Assembly (NCBI GenBank): GCA_903632075.3
Contig: CAHIKZ030000395.1
Coordinates: 1-64,000 of the forward strand
DNA length: 64,000 nucleotides
Source of the DNA: Acanthosepion pharaonis
Taxonomy: Eukaryota; Mollusca; Cephalopoda; Sepiida; Sepiidae
Direction: 5' to 3'
Part shown: in pieces, positions 1 to 11,940 of the stretch
How the letters are laid out: each line of letters starts with the position of its first letter
How positions within the stretch are numbered: position 1 is the first letter of the stretch
The notes under the pieces: generated by a model
What the model was told of the DNA's origin: nothing
The model's input: only the letters and a program-made list of their open reading frames with translations
Database searches by the model: none
Position numbers and translations under genes: made by a program

Positions 1-1030
1 TCTAATTTGAAACAAATTTAGCTTAAAATATCGCAAAAATGCAATTTTTAACCTGACAGTAGCCGTGTTGAGGTGATGACAGATGTAATGTTTTTCAACG
101 AAGACTCACAGAGTTATCGTTTTTATTTTCTAATTCTTTAGTTTATGCTCGAAAGTTCATACAAAAATCGGCACGTTTATACACATACAAAAAATTCAAA
201 ATTCTTTTCAATGTATTAATTAGTGTTTAATGCTTTGTATTAAGCTTTTCCATTTATGATTTTTAAATATAGTTTTCACTTAATAATAATAATATCCTCT
301 AAAAGACTGAAATTAATACCGAATTTTAGAAGATTTAAAACATGATAATTTTTTCGAATTAAAATTTTAAGAAAACATGAAAAAATCTTTTGTAAAAATT
401 CATTATTCATCCAATTTTTTTTCTTTAGAAAATAGTGGCCTTAATATATTTTATTTATAAAAACTTTTCCGATTTAAATATTCTCATAATTTTCTTCCAT
501 TTTTTTTATTTTCCAATTCAGAGTAGATTTTCAGTAAACGTGACTTCCGTTTGACAAAAACAAGTTGATGATTAATATTCTTCAATTCTTTTATCTAATA
601 TAAATATGACGTGGCTGAAATTTTAATTTGTCGAAATTTCATAAAATCAAGTGACTGAGCGTCACAGATGTAAAAAAAAAAAGTGTTTTTACAAAGATTG
701 TTTTTAAATTCCAAAAGTAATTTAAATAATTTGTGAATATATCCTGAACATTTCATTAAAATCTGACAGTTATTTGATTTTCACAAGAATTTCCAAAATA
801 ATGTGTTTCTTCTGAAAAAAAAGTTAAATTTCCTAATACTAATTTTTGGGCCACCCGCTGACGCAAGAAAAACAAGATTTTTAACCAAAATTGCGCACGT
901 GCTAGAAAGGATTAAAAAAATAAAATAAAATAATATAAGAATACATTGACCTTTACTCTTAATAATAACAAACATTTTGACGATAAAATTTTGTTTTTAT
1001 CAAGTTTGTGGCCTTTTTTTCATTATGCAC
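1..1030 (+). repeat. TACCTCC-family element, copy 1 (5' end outside window)
   Basis: AT-rich noncoding element that belongs to a dispersed family seen at least eight times in this window. Shared landmarks in order are an 'acctgacagtagccgtgttg' segment near 50, a 'tttccaaaataatgtgtttc' segment near 790, and 'ttttgacgataaaattttg' near 975 followed by a pyrimidine-rich stretch ending in cattatgc. The complete copy at 24191-25225 has terminal inverted repeats, so the family is best read as a non-autonomous DNA transposon. This copy enters from beyond the window edge. It carries no ORF that resembles a protein. Confidence 0.6.
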
Positions 1031-2790
1031 TTTTTTAGGTATCAAAATTAAATGGAATGACTATCATGCTTTTTATTTTGTTTATAGAATTTTTCTTTTA
1101 ATGATGACCTTTTCATTGCACGCCTTTAAAACTTAGAAATCCAAATGAACATTTAATATTAGAAGTAGTGATTTTTTCGAAATATTGTTGATACACGAGT
1201 AAGATATGGTATAAAGGAGATTAAAATAATTCTAGTAAGTGGGCATTTCTAATCTACTTATTTGTTTTACTCCCAAAATATATTTATCAAAAAACCACTC
1301 CTTTCCTTATTTAAGCACTTAACTTGACCCTAGACCAGGTGTCATCAAACCTTTTTGAGTAGAGACCCCCTTTTGCTTCGCTTCTTTCCCCCAGAGACAA
1401 CTTTTAAAATATCTTTAAACTTTAAAGCTAGCATTGATGTTGGCAATTAAAATGAAAAAGTATTTGATGACATGAAATTACATGAAAAATATATGAAAAG
1501 TTAAGAAATTTTGATCAGGTTCAAAATTTTACCCGCAAAATATATTAACTAATTCCAATGAATCAAGAAAATAATTTATTATGTCAATCAATCCTAAATA
1601 CAGCCGATGTTACTGCATATGAAATGCATATCCGCTACTAATATCCAAGTAATAAGGTATTGTATGCAAAGATGATCAAAACCGGGAATGAAATGCCTCA
1701 AATGCAGAGAAGCTCTGAAATTAGTGGCCTATAAAAGTCACATTTATGGGTATGCTTGGAAATATATGAAAAAATACGTGCTTCATACAAAAGCAAAAAA
1801 AGATATAGCAATATCAAAAGAAAGTATTTTTTTGGTGTTTTTCAGAATTTTTTAAAAAGATATTATTAGAATAATGGTTAAGTAGGTTACATAAATATAG
1901 CAGCAATATGCAGCATAAAAATGCCTTGGATAAAACAAAATACAATAGTTAATACATTCAAACCATCTCAAGAAGAAAATACCAAAGATCAATTTTAGCA
2001 AAGATAGATTGGGTGGGTCTGGTATTGTTGTACAAGTTGTTTACACACCTACCCCTTGATTATCATCAACCACCTGGAGCTCCTCACCGATCCTTAGGGG
2101 CTTGCCTGGTCACCGTTTGACGACCTCTGACCTAGATCGTTTCAGTGAGTCATTATTCATTGTCAAATGAAATTTAAATCCGATTTTAAAAAGTGACATA
2201 AATCAAATATCCACTAATGTTTTTTTTTCTTCTGGAGAAAGTCAAACTTGATGCCACAACTTTGACAATTAACATGTTTTGTAACTTTAATTGTGTAAAA
2301 ATTGATTTTCATAGTTTTCATTGTCAACAGAAGTAAAAATATTGCTTTGATAATAAATATATTGATAAACAATCATTAATATTTAATCCATGAATGAATT
2401 AAAAGATTTTAATATATAACGAATTTATACTTCTGTTATTAAAGAAAAATAAATGTATATTTACAATTTAAATTTCCATAATCTTATTTACAGCTATATT
2501 GTTTTCCATTCAGTCTTCATATAGATTCAAGAAACTTGACAATTCTTTACACACAGAAAAACATTAATTCGCATATTTCAGTCAGATTCAAGCCTAAGTT
2601 TTTTTACTAATAATTTTATCAACCTGTAAAACTAGGAAAATTAGTACGTGACTTGACTTTTATTTAAAATAATATTCGATCAAAGAATGAATTAAAAGAT
2701 TTAATTATATACTGCAGTCATTAAATAAAAATGTAAATTTACAATTTAAAATTACCATCCAAAGGAGGATTAAAATATATGAATCATAAT
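40..2790 (+). repeat. Direct segmental duplication, left copy (partner 27588-29712)
   Basis: Long near-identical alignment by eye with 27588-29712 in the same orientation. Matching stretches include the element at 1-1030, the block near 1320-1780 ('accaggtgtcatcaaacc') and the block near 2500-2780. The left copy carries extra sequence at about 1790-2190 and 2800-2900; the right copy lacks about 200 bp around 29415. Both copies run into an H4 3'-end pseudogene, so the unit duplicated was a histone-flanking segment. Divergence is modest apart from indels. Confidence 0.8.
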
Positions 2791-2821
2791 TATGTATATC
2801 TTTCAGTAAACAATAAGCAAT

Positions 2822-3672
2822 ATTCCAGCGAGGGAAGCCATCTGGTCTATGTACGAATCTTGACATGAAAAAAGAGTGTCGAAAAGGGATCATTATTATT
2901 TTGATGGAATCATCCGTAGAAAATGGGTGTCCCTAAAAGGGCCGTTGATTCAAAATCTTCATATTTAAGCTCCGAAACCGTAGAAAAGTCTCTTCAGGGC
3001 ACAGACTCATCCATGGTGGTAACAGTCTTCCTCTTAGATATGTTATTTTTGTTCTGTTTCAGGATGAACATTGACAGTATAATGAAACGATATTTTCCTC
3101 TACTATGTGTGATGAAGATACACTGCGAATATTTTCTCTGAAATTGACTGAACTATATTACTGAAAAATAATCTATAAGTACATGCATGTTCAAGACTAA
3201 TTAAATTTTTATTCACAATACGTGTATATTGTGACACTATTTAGCTATAGTAATTGGCTAACTAATTAACCATAAAAATTAAAAACGGAAATACTTAAGG
3301 CGACAAAGAGCTATATCGATAGATAGACTGAGCGATATTAAAAAGAAGAATTTATTTTATTTACAAAACAAAGATACTTTTCGCAACAGACAGAAAATCA
3401 ATAAGAAGGAGCGAGACTGTGATTCTGTCAAATTAATTAATGTCGCGATAAGGGGTGACACGTCAAACGAAACAGAATTCTAAAAGAGAAAACAAAGCCG
3501 GCCGACGCATGCGACCGTGGAGGAAATTTGGCTTGGGAACACCCTGAGAGTGGCCATTGATTATATTTCAGAGATATCATTTGACTTTTAATTCCTGATT
3601 CGAGTGAGGGAAGCCATCTGGTCTATGTACGAATCTTGACATGAAAAAAAAAGAGAGTCGAAAAGGGATCAT
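2822..3672 (+). repeat. 75-bp segment present twice (2824-2896 and 3598-3672)
   Basis: The stretch beginning 'cgagggaagccatctggtct' and ending 'cgaaaagggatcattat' occurs at 2829-2896 and again at 3604-3672 in the same orientation, differing by a few bases and the length of an A-run. The first copy lies in the extra segment that separates the left duplication from its partner at 29.7 kb. This suggests that a later insertion brought it in. Function unknown. Confidence 0.7.
2928..3045 (-). pseudogene. Histone H4 pseudogene, 3' end only
   Basis: The minus strand reads the end of H4: a degraded [14 protein letters not shown] segment at about 2980-3035, then GFGA in place of GFGG and a stop at 2965-2967. 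A histone stem-loop remnant follows at 2928-2943, with one arm shortened. Homology ends near 3045, so at least three quarters of the gene is missing. It is the left-hand partner of the H4 fragment at 29735-29885. It cannot make a histone. Confidence 0.85.
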
Positions 3673-3756
3673 TATCTTATTCAAACTGTTGACTTGAAAA
3701 TGGTCATCTGACGATAAGAGAATTTTAAGACATGAGAAAAAAATATAGAATTTAAT

Positions 3757-4822
3757 TGTCGGGTGGGCACGGCTACCCAGTTGAAGGATTGACCAGCGGA
3801 GAAACCCAAATGTCTTTTTTTTTGACAGTGTTTAATGAGTCGATAGATTTCGGGATAAGTGGATTTGGGATTTGATAAAAATTAATTGTCAATCTGGGAA
3901 TTGTAAATATTTTGGCCGAATGAAAAGGAAAATAAAAGAAAAAAAGTATTTTGTAAATAAAATTTTCCATAATAATTCTAATAGGACAAGTCTAGCCACG
4001 CCCACACTGCCGAGAGATCATTGGCTAACTGGTAGCATAGATGACAGACGGAGGTGAATGTATGAGAAAGACGGAGAAGTTGTTAACACCCACTGAGGGG
4101 TAGGAGATACCAATGTGAAAGAGGAAGTGTCTAGGCGGATAAGTCTCCTCCGACCTTCCCTCACGGACGAGGGAGGAACCCCAAAGTGGAAAGTGATTAA
4201 TCTTCGAAAAATGGGAAGTAACTAATTTTCCTGGCCTAAGAACAAAGAGAATTCTTGTTGGGAATTAAGAATTGTCACGGAGAACCCAAACCACGACAGG
4301 CCCCCACACCGGAGTTCGTTGGTGTCCATATAAACAAACGTCTCGAGACAGCTGACGTGAGTTTTCGGTAGAGAGCCAGACACGGTCGGAGTTACAGAGT
4401 CAGAGTGTTGCCTCGCAGAAGCTGATCGAATGTTTTCCACGTCTTTTTCGATTTAGTCTTCCTACCAAAAGTTTTTATTGACCAACGACAAGATACCATA
4501 ACTCGCTTAAGAAACGCAAAAAGTGTCACGAATCCATAGAAACGGGCCAGGAGAGAAACATACTCCTGTATTCAAGAGATAGATAAAGTTAATTTGAACC
4601 CCGTTTGTTTGTTTTATTATTTTTCTTTTACTTACGCTTGTGCGGTATTATCCTTACCCCGGATTCAGCTTGCACTACGGCCCGACACCTGATTGATTTC
4701 GTCTACCTGAGATCAAAGAAAGGTCAGACTTGAGATCCTTTTCGGTGACCGAAAGCGTGGAGGCGAGCTGAGAACGACAAAGCTGGTATCGAACCGGAAA
4801 CGACCAGATCGACCGGGACACA
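3757..4822 (+). mobile_element. Candidate LTR of an LTR retrotransposon (solo or 5' LTR), first copy
   Basis: Starts TGTCGGGTGGGC and ends ...GGGACACA. A TATAAA box lies at 4329-4334 inside 'gtgtccatataaac', and a primer-binding-site-like TGGTGGCAGCGAC follows at 4826-4838, three bases after the end. The LTR at 7846-9070 has the same start (TGTCGGG), the same TATA context and the same CACA end plus TGG..GCGAC site, which supports the assignment. Base composition is clearly less AT-rich than the flanks. No gag or pol follows, so it may be a solo or abandoned LTR. The exact 5' boundary is inferred. Confidence 0.5.
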
Positions 4823-4849
4823 GGCTGGTGGCAGCGACAAGGAGTCCCT

Positions 4850-5630
4850 CAGACCCCATTTGACAATCCCTGCCCTATATTGTTTCACCAAGTCGTTTGA
4901 CAATTATTCATTGTCAAACGAAATTTTAATCCAATTTCAAAAAGTAATACAGATTCGCAGAATTATATCTTTACTTTTATTTTGAAGATCTCAAATAAAA
5001 TATCAACTAATATTTTGTTTTTTATCTCGGAGAAAATCAAGCTTTATGCTAGAACTTTGAAAATTGACATTAATTGCATAAAATTTTATTTTTATTGTTT
5101 TCATTCTGTCAACAGAAGTAAAAAATATTGTTTTTTGATAATTGTCATAAGTAAATAATGACAAAATGAATTAAATAAATGAGCAAAAAAAAAAAAAAAA
5201 AAACGTAAAGAAAACTGCTTCGATAATTTTCATTATGCTGATTAAACAATGACGAAATGAATGAAACAAATAAAAGGTTTGCTGATATTGTCCATAACTG
5301 GTGTCTCTAATATGGCAAAATGAAGCGGATCTCTCAGTGTTTCAAGCTGTTCTATTTTCTGACCAACTTTTTGTCGCAATGACTTATTCATCAGTAATTT
5401 CAACTGAAATGAAATGGTCGAAAAAATGTCTCATATTTAAAAAAAACAAACAACAATATCATTATACAAGAGAAGTGATTAAAATTTACTATACTGACAT
5501 TTTGAAAGCTTTCGGATTATTATTATTATTATTATTATTTTTCTTTTGATTTATTGACCTAAGGTTAGAAATTGCATTTCTTTCACTGGAAAAAAAAAAA
5601 AAAAAAAAAGGTTAGAAAAATTGCATCATG
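4850..5630. other. AT-rich gap, nothing recognised
   Basis: Holds A-homopolymers near 5187 and 5589, an ATT run near 5518-5540, and sequence related to the 2150-2400 block ('caaacgaaattttaatccaattt'; compare 2163). The short ORF at 5301-5549 has low-complexity ends and no recognisable domain, so I do not call a gene. Confidence 0.4.
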
Positions 5631-5639
5631 ATAGCCCTT

Positions 5640-6500
5640 CATTTTTTTTATTTCTTTCAGGCATGGACTTCAAGCTATCCCTTCAATTAGTCTACTGGAA
5701 TCTTTTCCAACCAATCCTAGAGCTCCAACTACAACAGGGATTGTTGATGTTCCCATGTGCCACATTTCTGAGATTTCTATTTCAAGGTCCTTGTATTTTG
5801 ACAGCTGTTCAAACATACATTGCAGTCTTCAGGGATTGCCATATCAAAGGATGGATTTGATTTCTGTTGTATAAACATTTTTCCCGCGTCCCAACCAGGA
5901 GTCTAAGGTCAGCAATTTTCATGACATCTTCCATTGATCATTTTCATAAAAAACTGAGATCATGTACATTTCACATAGATAAAGCTCTTCGTGAGGTGGG
6001 AGCTGTACTTGTAAATACAATTTTTTGTATTTCTTTAAGGAATGGACTACCAAGAATACTTTCAATGTGTCTATCCGAAACTTTTTTTCATTATTGATGT
6101 ATTTTAATAGTTTTTGAAAATCTTCAAATATACATTACAATCTGCAGGAACTGAAATGTTAACAAGAAATCACATTCTGTTTGATGGTTTTTGATCACGA
6201 TACCTGGGCAATTAGCTGTGATTGTTCTGTCTGTGTGTATTGTAAAATCCCATAAAATTATTACACGTCCTATCTGTGTAACCAGGTCTGTTTAAGATAC
6301 TAGTTTCTTACTGTTTCGTTCCCGTAAAAGAAATTGCATATTTTCCAGTGTAGATATTGGTCCACTCTATCATGACGAGTTCTATATTCAGTGAATGCTA
6401 ACACCGTGAAACCCGATACAACATGGTCAATTGTTTTTGGATATTTATCACAGAATCTGCATTTCGGTTTAACACAATTTTTTAGTAGATGTGCTTAGTA
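5640..6500 (-). pseudogene. Non-LTR retrotransposon, C-terminal end of ORF2 (degraded)
   Basis: Translated on the minus strand in several frames, this gives the tail of a LINE reverse transcriptase protein. First comes a CCHC-like segment reading KCRFCDKYPKTIDHVVSG near 6440-6480, followed by a RHDRVDQYLHW stretch. Next is KILWDFTIHTDR near 6250, and a piece reading FDMAIPEDCNV near 5830. The second half of this tail appears twice, at about 6100-6200 and 5690-5850, so there is an internal duplication. Frameshifts and stops break it throughout. It ends about 100 bp before the H3 pseudogene. Confidence 0.7.
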
Positions 6501-6599
6501 GTTTGGAGTTAGCAAGCATTAGTCTCGTGGAACAAGAATAAAATCTTCAGTTTCACTATAAACCTGGTGCATTAAACTACACAAGACTTGAAATGTTCC

Positions 6600-6905
6600 T
6601 CGTAAACAGCTGACCACAAAAGCCGCTCGCAAGATTGCTACCGCCACTGGCGGAGTGAAGAAGCCTCATCGTTACAGGATACCTTTGTTCTGTGTGAGAT
6701 CAGACGTTATCAAAAATCCACTGAACTTTTGATTAGAAAGCTTCCATTCCAGCGCCTGGTACATGAGATTGCTCAAGACTTCAAGACCGATCTCCGTTTC
6801 CAAAGTTCTACCGTGATGGCTTTACAGGAGGCCAGTGAGGCTTACTTGGTGGATCTTTTGGAAGATAACACCTTCAAGAAGAAACGGCCCATTTCAGGGC
6901 CAGTA
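6600..6905 (+). pseudogene. Histone H3 pseudogene, truncated at both ends
   Basis: Begins at about residue R17 of H3. KAARK and [11 protein letters not shown] are readable, then a 4-nt deletion near 6680 shifts the frame. The next part is readable as RKLPFQRLV, then [15 protein letters not shown] and [13 protein letters not shown] up to about 6865. The sequence then jumps directly to a histone-type stem-loop at 6886-6901, so the last ~30 residues (LCAIHAK to RGERA) are deleted. R83 is read as H, and A87 as T. DNA identity to the intact H3 at 21757-22167 is high, so the copy is fairly young. It lies between the two LTR-like sequences. Confidence 0.9.
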
Positions 6906-7845
6906 AATCCTTCGTAATATTTTTGTTTCCGATTCATGATATGCTTTCTCTTTCACCAATTTGTTGCAAGAACGAGTAATGAATGACTACAGATGCTCAT
7001 GGTGTCTTTTATCTATTGTTTTAAAATTGTATTCACTCGAGGTTTGATGCACTACTTAGTATGTATTCTCACATAAATGTAAACTTATTTCAAAATCTAT
7101 CGTCTTCTATTTTGAATTTTGAAATATTTATTTTTTTCAAATAACTTTTTACATTTCTTATTTACATTTTTAAGGACGGATTTTTTATATTGAAAGTATT
7201 TTTGAATGTGTCATTTGTTTTGTTTTTTTGATTCTCTTGTCTGGCATTTTCAGGCTTTTTTAAATTTCGAATTGGATATGGCGCGATTTATTTGGTTTTC
7301 TTATCAACAGTAATCTCCATTATTTCATGTGTTTCTCAAGCATCGATAAATTTTAAAGAATTTCCTTTTATTATCACTGCTTTCAATATCAAACGTTAAT
7401 TTCTCTTACAATTTAACACAAATTTAGGGTAATGAAAAAAAAAAAAAGAAAAAAAAAAAAGGAAAAAGAAAAGGAAAGAAAGGAATTCCAAGGCGAGACT
7501 TAAGCTTCGGTTTGATAAAAGAAAAAACCAGGGACATTGACAATGTCATTTTGATAAGAGCAAATGGTGAAAGGTTTCATTACCATTGCAGAAAAATTTA
7601 AATGTATAAAAAAATCGAGATTGTTCTGGTGGCGGACTTTGTTATCGGGGTTAGATATCAGCCAAATGCTGGCGAACATCTAATTAACAAACCACAGGCC
7701 GGCTAGCTAAAACTCCGAGACAATTCGACAATGTTATTTTGATAATGGAAAACATAAACAGTGTCGTAGAACTGTCTGACAAAGAACAGGTGAATACAGA
7801 GCTTTGGATGGATAAGAAACCTGATGTCAGAGGGGCAGACAGTAT
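6906..7845. other. AT-rich gap with purine run
   Basis: No gene recognised. A purine-only run (A/G) covers 7434-7486. The block near 7508-7560 ('gacattgacaatgtcatttt') recurs with changes near 7720-7745 ('gacaatgttattttgataat'), a small internal repeat just before the second LTR. Confidence 0.4.
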
Positions 7846-9070
7846 TGTCGGGAAAGGATTTAATAGGTCGTCTGCTAATTCAAACCAACCGTGGGTCACG
7901 TCTTGGCCGTTTTGACAAGACATCTATGGGTGTTAGAATGTTCATGATAATAAAACTATATTATCAGAAATTGGCACCAAGAATGCAAATACGGCTAGGA
8001 CAATGGAAAGACGACGGTCGATTTGTTTCGCTGACGACTATTGATAATTGGCATTGATAGATCCCAGGTGACATTGGGGGATGAGAGCTGCGATTAAGGA
8101 AAGAAAAGGAAAAGATAATTTTTTGAGCAAGATATATTTTTTTTATTAAAACAAAGCCAGCCGGATCACACCCACCGGTTGGGCGCCATTGGTCAAATGA
8201 AACGAGGGCCAGGCGGAGAATGATCACGTGACGCAAAAACCGCCGCCGCCGCTCATTTAAGAGGATAGGTATGAGAAGTTGCTACGAAGAAGTGGGAGAA
8301 CCGTTGACGTTTCTTTTTGAGATATCCAGATGAGAATCTTGGGGTAAGAGAAACTTCAAAAATGGAAAGGAATGGAAAATTCCTGACCAAAAAATAAAAG
8401 AAGTGGATATGGATTTAGAATTATCGAGGAACCTCCAAGTGACAAACCCACCCGGTTTTGGTCGGCGTCCATATAAAAAATCGCAGCGACAAAAATCAGT
8501 TCAATTAGTTCAGAAAGTTCATTCCAGGGTCGTCCAGTGCTCAGTTGAAGCAGGCCTCGCATCATCTGACTAAGATTCGCGCAACTTCCGACCTCATCTT
8601 CAATCCAAGAACAATTTATTTTGAAAAGACTTAGATCCATACCATCAAAATAAGTTTTTCGACTATCGCCTGAAAAAAACCAAGAAACAATTTCTTAAAG
8701 AACAGAAAATTAAGATGTTAAAACTCACCTAACAAAAAACTTTTTCACAATCCGTATAGATAGGAGGTAGACGCAGTCCTATTTTATCCAGCAACCAGAT
8801 ATAAAACATTATATTTTTTTAAATATACCTTGAACTATTTTTCATTTTATTTTTTTTATGCATATTGTGTGATACCACCCTCGTATGAACTCAGTTTATT
8901 AATAAAAAACGACTGATTTTTTCGTCTGCCTAAGATCAATTAACAACGATTGTAGGCGGACTAGAAATCAACGCAGTTTTAGGTTAACCAGACATTCAGC
9001 GAGTTCAACGATGTAGGCTGATATTCTGACCAGATTCCCATCCGAATCACCAAAAGGTTAGAACGTCACA
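7846..9070 (+). mobile_element. Candidate LTR, second copy of the family at 3757-4822
   Basis: Starts TGTCGGG and ends CGTCACA, with TATAAA at 8472-8477 in 'ggcgtccatataaa', matching 'ggtgtccatataaa' of the first copy. A primer-binding-like TGGGTGCTGCGACC sits at 9073-9086. A short GCC run (8240-8252) lies upstream of the TATA. The two copies are in direct orientation about 3 kb apart. Each is followed by its own primer-binding-like site, so both look like 5' or solo LTRs rather than the two ends of one element. The interior after this copy (9090-9300) shows no recognisable gag. Confidence 0.5.
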
Positions 9071-9089
9071 TTTGGGTGCTGCGACCGAT

Positions 9090-10275
9090 ACCAAGCCAGT
9101 TGGTCGTCACAGGACGGGACAACACTTTTTGAACCCAGACAGGCGGACGTCACGTTGGAGCGGCTCAACCGAACGAATAAATGGTAAATCGGACAAAAGT
9201 GTGTTGAGAGACGTCACAATGTTAATAACAAATATAGTAATGAAATTGTTAGATACAAAATATCAAATGGAACAGACATTCCAATTAAAAAGCATCGATT
9301 TTTTATAAAAATTGGAAAGTGAACTAATTGAAGAGAATTTCAATTGTCCAACATTAATTCCAAAAATTTTTCTTGCTACTTTAATGTTTTTAAATGACAA
9401 ATTCTTTCTTTTACAAGAAATAATGTGGATTTCGTTATTGAATAAAAAAATTAGTTGAATATATAAGGTTCAAGATTGGGACATTGATGAAATTAAATCA
9501 AAATTTCCTGATCTTTATAATTCAAACCGATGATATTATTCTATGCATTTCAAAAAATTATATGTTCATAGGAAGGTGCTATATTTGTAAATTCAAATAA
9601 AAAAGAAAAAGTTATTTCCTTTATTCTATAAAGGCACGTACTTGATATGAAGCAAAATTAACTCTTTCCATTGTCCTGATGTTTGTATTGAGGAAATCAT
9701 TTCATGACAGACCCATCGATATCAAATTTTAAAAAAGTTGAAATGAAAAAAACATAAAAAACTATCCTTTATCTCTTAACTAGTCAGTTAATACAGAAGT
9801 GAGTGTTTCTTTTTTTTTTATTTTGATGTCTTACTAAAATCCTTGTTGATGAAATATGCGAAATTTACGTTGTTGATTTGTGAGCTTTTTCATCCACGAT
9901 TAGTAAATACATTCTTAATTTACTAACAATATTACTATCTAAAAGATGTTAAAATTTGTAAATTATTCTAATTTACATGAAAAAAAATGAAAACAATTCT
10001 TTATTGTTCATCGAAAAACTTTTTCTTAAGATAGTAGTACTCGTAATATATTTTATACATATAAGCAATTAAAACATTATCTAATTAAATAATATCTTAC
10101 TTTTATTGCATTTTTTTATTTTACGATTCAGAGCGGATTTTCTATAATATAATTCATTGATAAAAAAAAATAATTTTGTCTTTCCTGTTAATAATAACAA
10201 AGATTGTCTCGATAAAACATTTTCTTTCGGTTTGTGTCATTTTTATCATCATGTATGCTCATTTTTAGTGAAATA
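9090..10275. repeat. AT-rich stretch with TACCTCC-family fragments
   Basis: From about 9990 the family landmarks appear ('cagagcggattttct' near 10128, 'acaaagattgtctcgataaaac' near 10198, 'atcatgtatgctcatttttag' near 10248). Nothing coding is recognised between 9310 and 9990. Confidence 0.45.
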
Positions 10276-11320
10276 TATTTGAACAGACATTAACAGAATC
10301 CAAAAAGGCTCTGCGCTTCAGTGTTGTGGTAAATATGATATTCTCATACAATAAAATGAATTTAGTAATGAAATTATTATAATTATAATTTGGAAGAGGG
10401 ACATTAATTTAGAATTAAATGAATGTCAAAAATTATTATAAATTAATTTCAAAGAAGAGTCGCTCTTCATGGGAATGTGTATCAAATAATTTTGTAAATT
10501 CTTTTATAAAAGTCCTTTATCATACCACACAGATTTCTCTATCAGGTGCATTTCATGTCAAATAGTTATTTTCCGATTTTAAAAAATAAGAAATAAAAAA
10601 AATATAAAAATAGACCCAGGATAAGAAAATAAATACGGGTTCACACAAGAAACCAGTGTAGAAAATTTCGTAGCTTTTTTATGATAATTTTTGTTTAACT
10701 TCTTCAATTTACAAGCGAAGAAAGAGAGAGAATTTTGCAAATTATCAATCAATTAAACACTTAAATACTCAATGAACAAAAGAATCAGATTTGCTTAAAA
10801 TTGTAGGACATTTTTTGTATAGATAATTGGCAAAAAATAAAACTTATTAGCATAACACCAGGGTATTTTTGGCGTAATGTAATGGTTAGCAAACTAATTA
10901 TTACGAAAAGAATAATCTCGTCATCTTCAAGTGGAAGTTGATTAAAAAATGTACATATCTTGCGATGGGAGAATAAAGTATTTGTAGCAAATGGGTGGCC
11001 CCAAAAAGGGCTGTTGAGAGAAAATAGTTTTATATTTATAGCTCGAATCCATAGGGAATTTTTCCTTGTCTCTTCAGGGTATAGACCACATACATGGCGA
11101 TAACAGTTTTCCTCTTGTTATGCTCGGTGTATGTGATGTCATCACGTATAACATTCTCAAGGAAAACCCCAAGGAAACCACGTGTCTTCTCGTAGATGGG
11201 ATCAAAGTTATGCTTGACTCGACCTCTGCGAGCTAGACGCCCTGGTGATGCCCTGGATGTTATCTCTGAGCACTTTTGCGTTGCGGAATTAATGATGGTC
11301 TGCCCTATGAATATGTTTTT
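10276..11320 (+). repeat. Direct segmental duplication B (partner 30517-31567)
   Basis: Near-identical to 30517-31567 in the same orientation, from 'ttgaacagacattaacagaa' through the H4 pseudogene to its truncated 5' edge. In this copy the break at the H4 5' edge is followed by Tx1-like LINE sequence, whereas the partner continues into AT-rich DNA. Confidence 0.85.
10997..11286 (-). pseudogene. Histone H4 pseudogene, lacks N-terminus
   Basis: Minus-strand H4 from about K20-V-L-R-D-N to a stop at 11036-11038. A stem-loop remnant (AGCCCTTTTTGGGGCC on the minus strand) lies at 10997-11012. Small indels break the frame in the middle (extra bases near 11165 and 11240), and the C-terminal GG is lost. 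It is truncated at the same residue as the partner at 31286-31565, so the truncation predates the duplication. Nonfunctional. Confidence 0.88.
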
Positions 11321-11329
11321 TTGTACATA

Positions 11330-11940
11330 TCTTTTGTTCCGATTTTTGTCGACAGCTTACAGACGTGCTGTGAAGAGACGAACAAAAAATCATCTGTTCC
11401 GAACGATAGAGGGTGTAAAAAAGACGATTAAGCCGCGCTGATCAATTTAGATCAGTCCAAGGCATTCGATAGGGTCGATCATCAGTACCTGGCTGCTGCC
11501 CTGCAGATCAACTGAATCGAACCCGACTTCTCCAAGTGGATCAAATTCCTGTATCGTTTCTCTAGTGATGAAGTACAGATGAACGGAAAGAGGTCGAGCG
11601 TATTTTTACGCTGTCTCGATCGGTTGTTCAGGGTTGTCGCCCTTAAAACTTTACGCTTTGGCGTTGGATGTTATTTACTGTGGTGGCTTAGGGATGGAAA
11701 TTTATTTTTTGTCTGAATTAAAATGAAAAAAGAAATCGCTGTCCCTGGAGGTCGAGCCGATGACGTATCTATTTTCGTGTCGTGCCGTAGCGACATTGCA
11801 GTAATACAGAAGGCGCTTGAGAGGTACGAGAATTTGCGGAAGCCATAATTAAACGCGACAAGTCATCCAGCTTGCGGTTAGATACCTGAAAGGGAGTAGC
11901 TCTTCCGGGACCCTTTAGTTGGACAGACGGACCCGTCTTT
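11330..11940 (+). pseudogene. Tx1/L1-like non-LTR retrotransposon, reverse transcriptase fragment
   Basis: Broken reading frames give INLDQSKAFDRVDHQYLA at about 11440-11495 (RT block with the catalytic-type D), then PDFSKWIKFLYR and VQMNGKRSS. An RADDVSIFVS block near 11755-11785 corresponds to the YADD active site with Y replaced. Stops and shifts are frequent and pieces are missing between blocks. The style matches Tx1-type LINEs; an endonuclease-side fragment of the same type lies at 36240-37228. It abuts the truncated H4 pseudogene directly. Confidence 0.7.

Noticed and set aside
11196..11441. 81-codon ORF on the plus strand
   Set aside because: Chimeric read across the antisense of an H4 pseudogene and the start of a LINE fragment.
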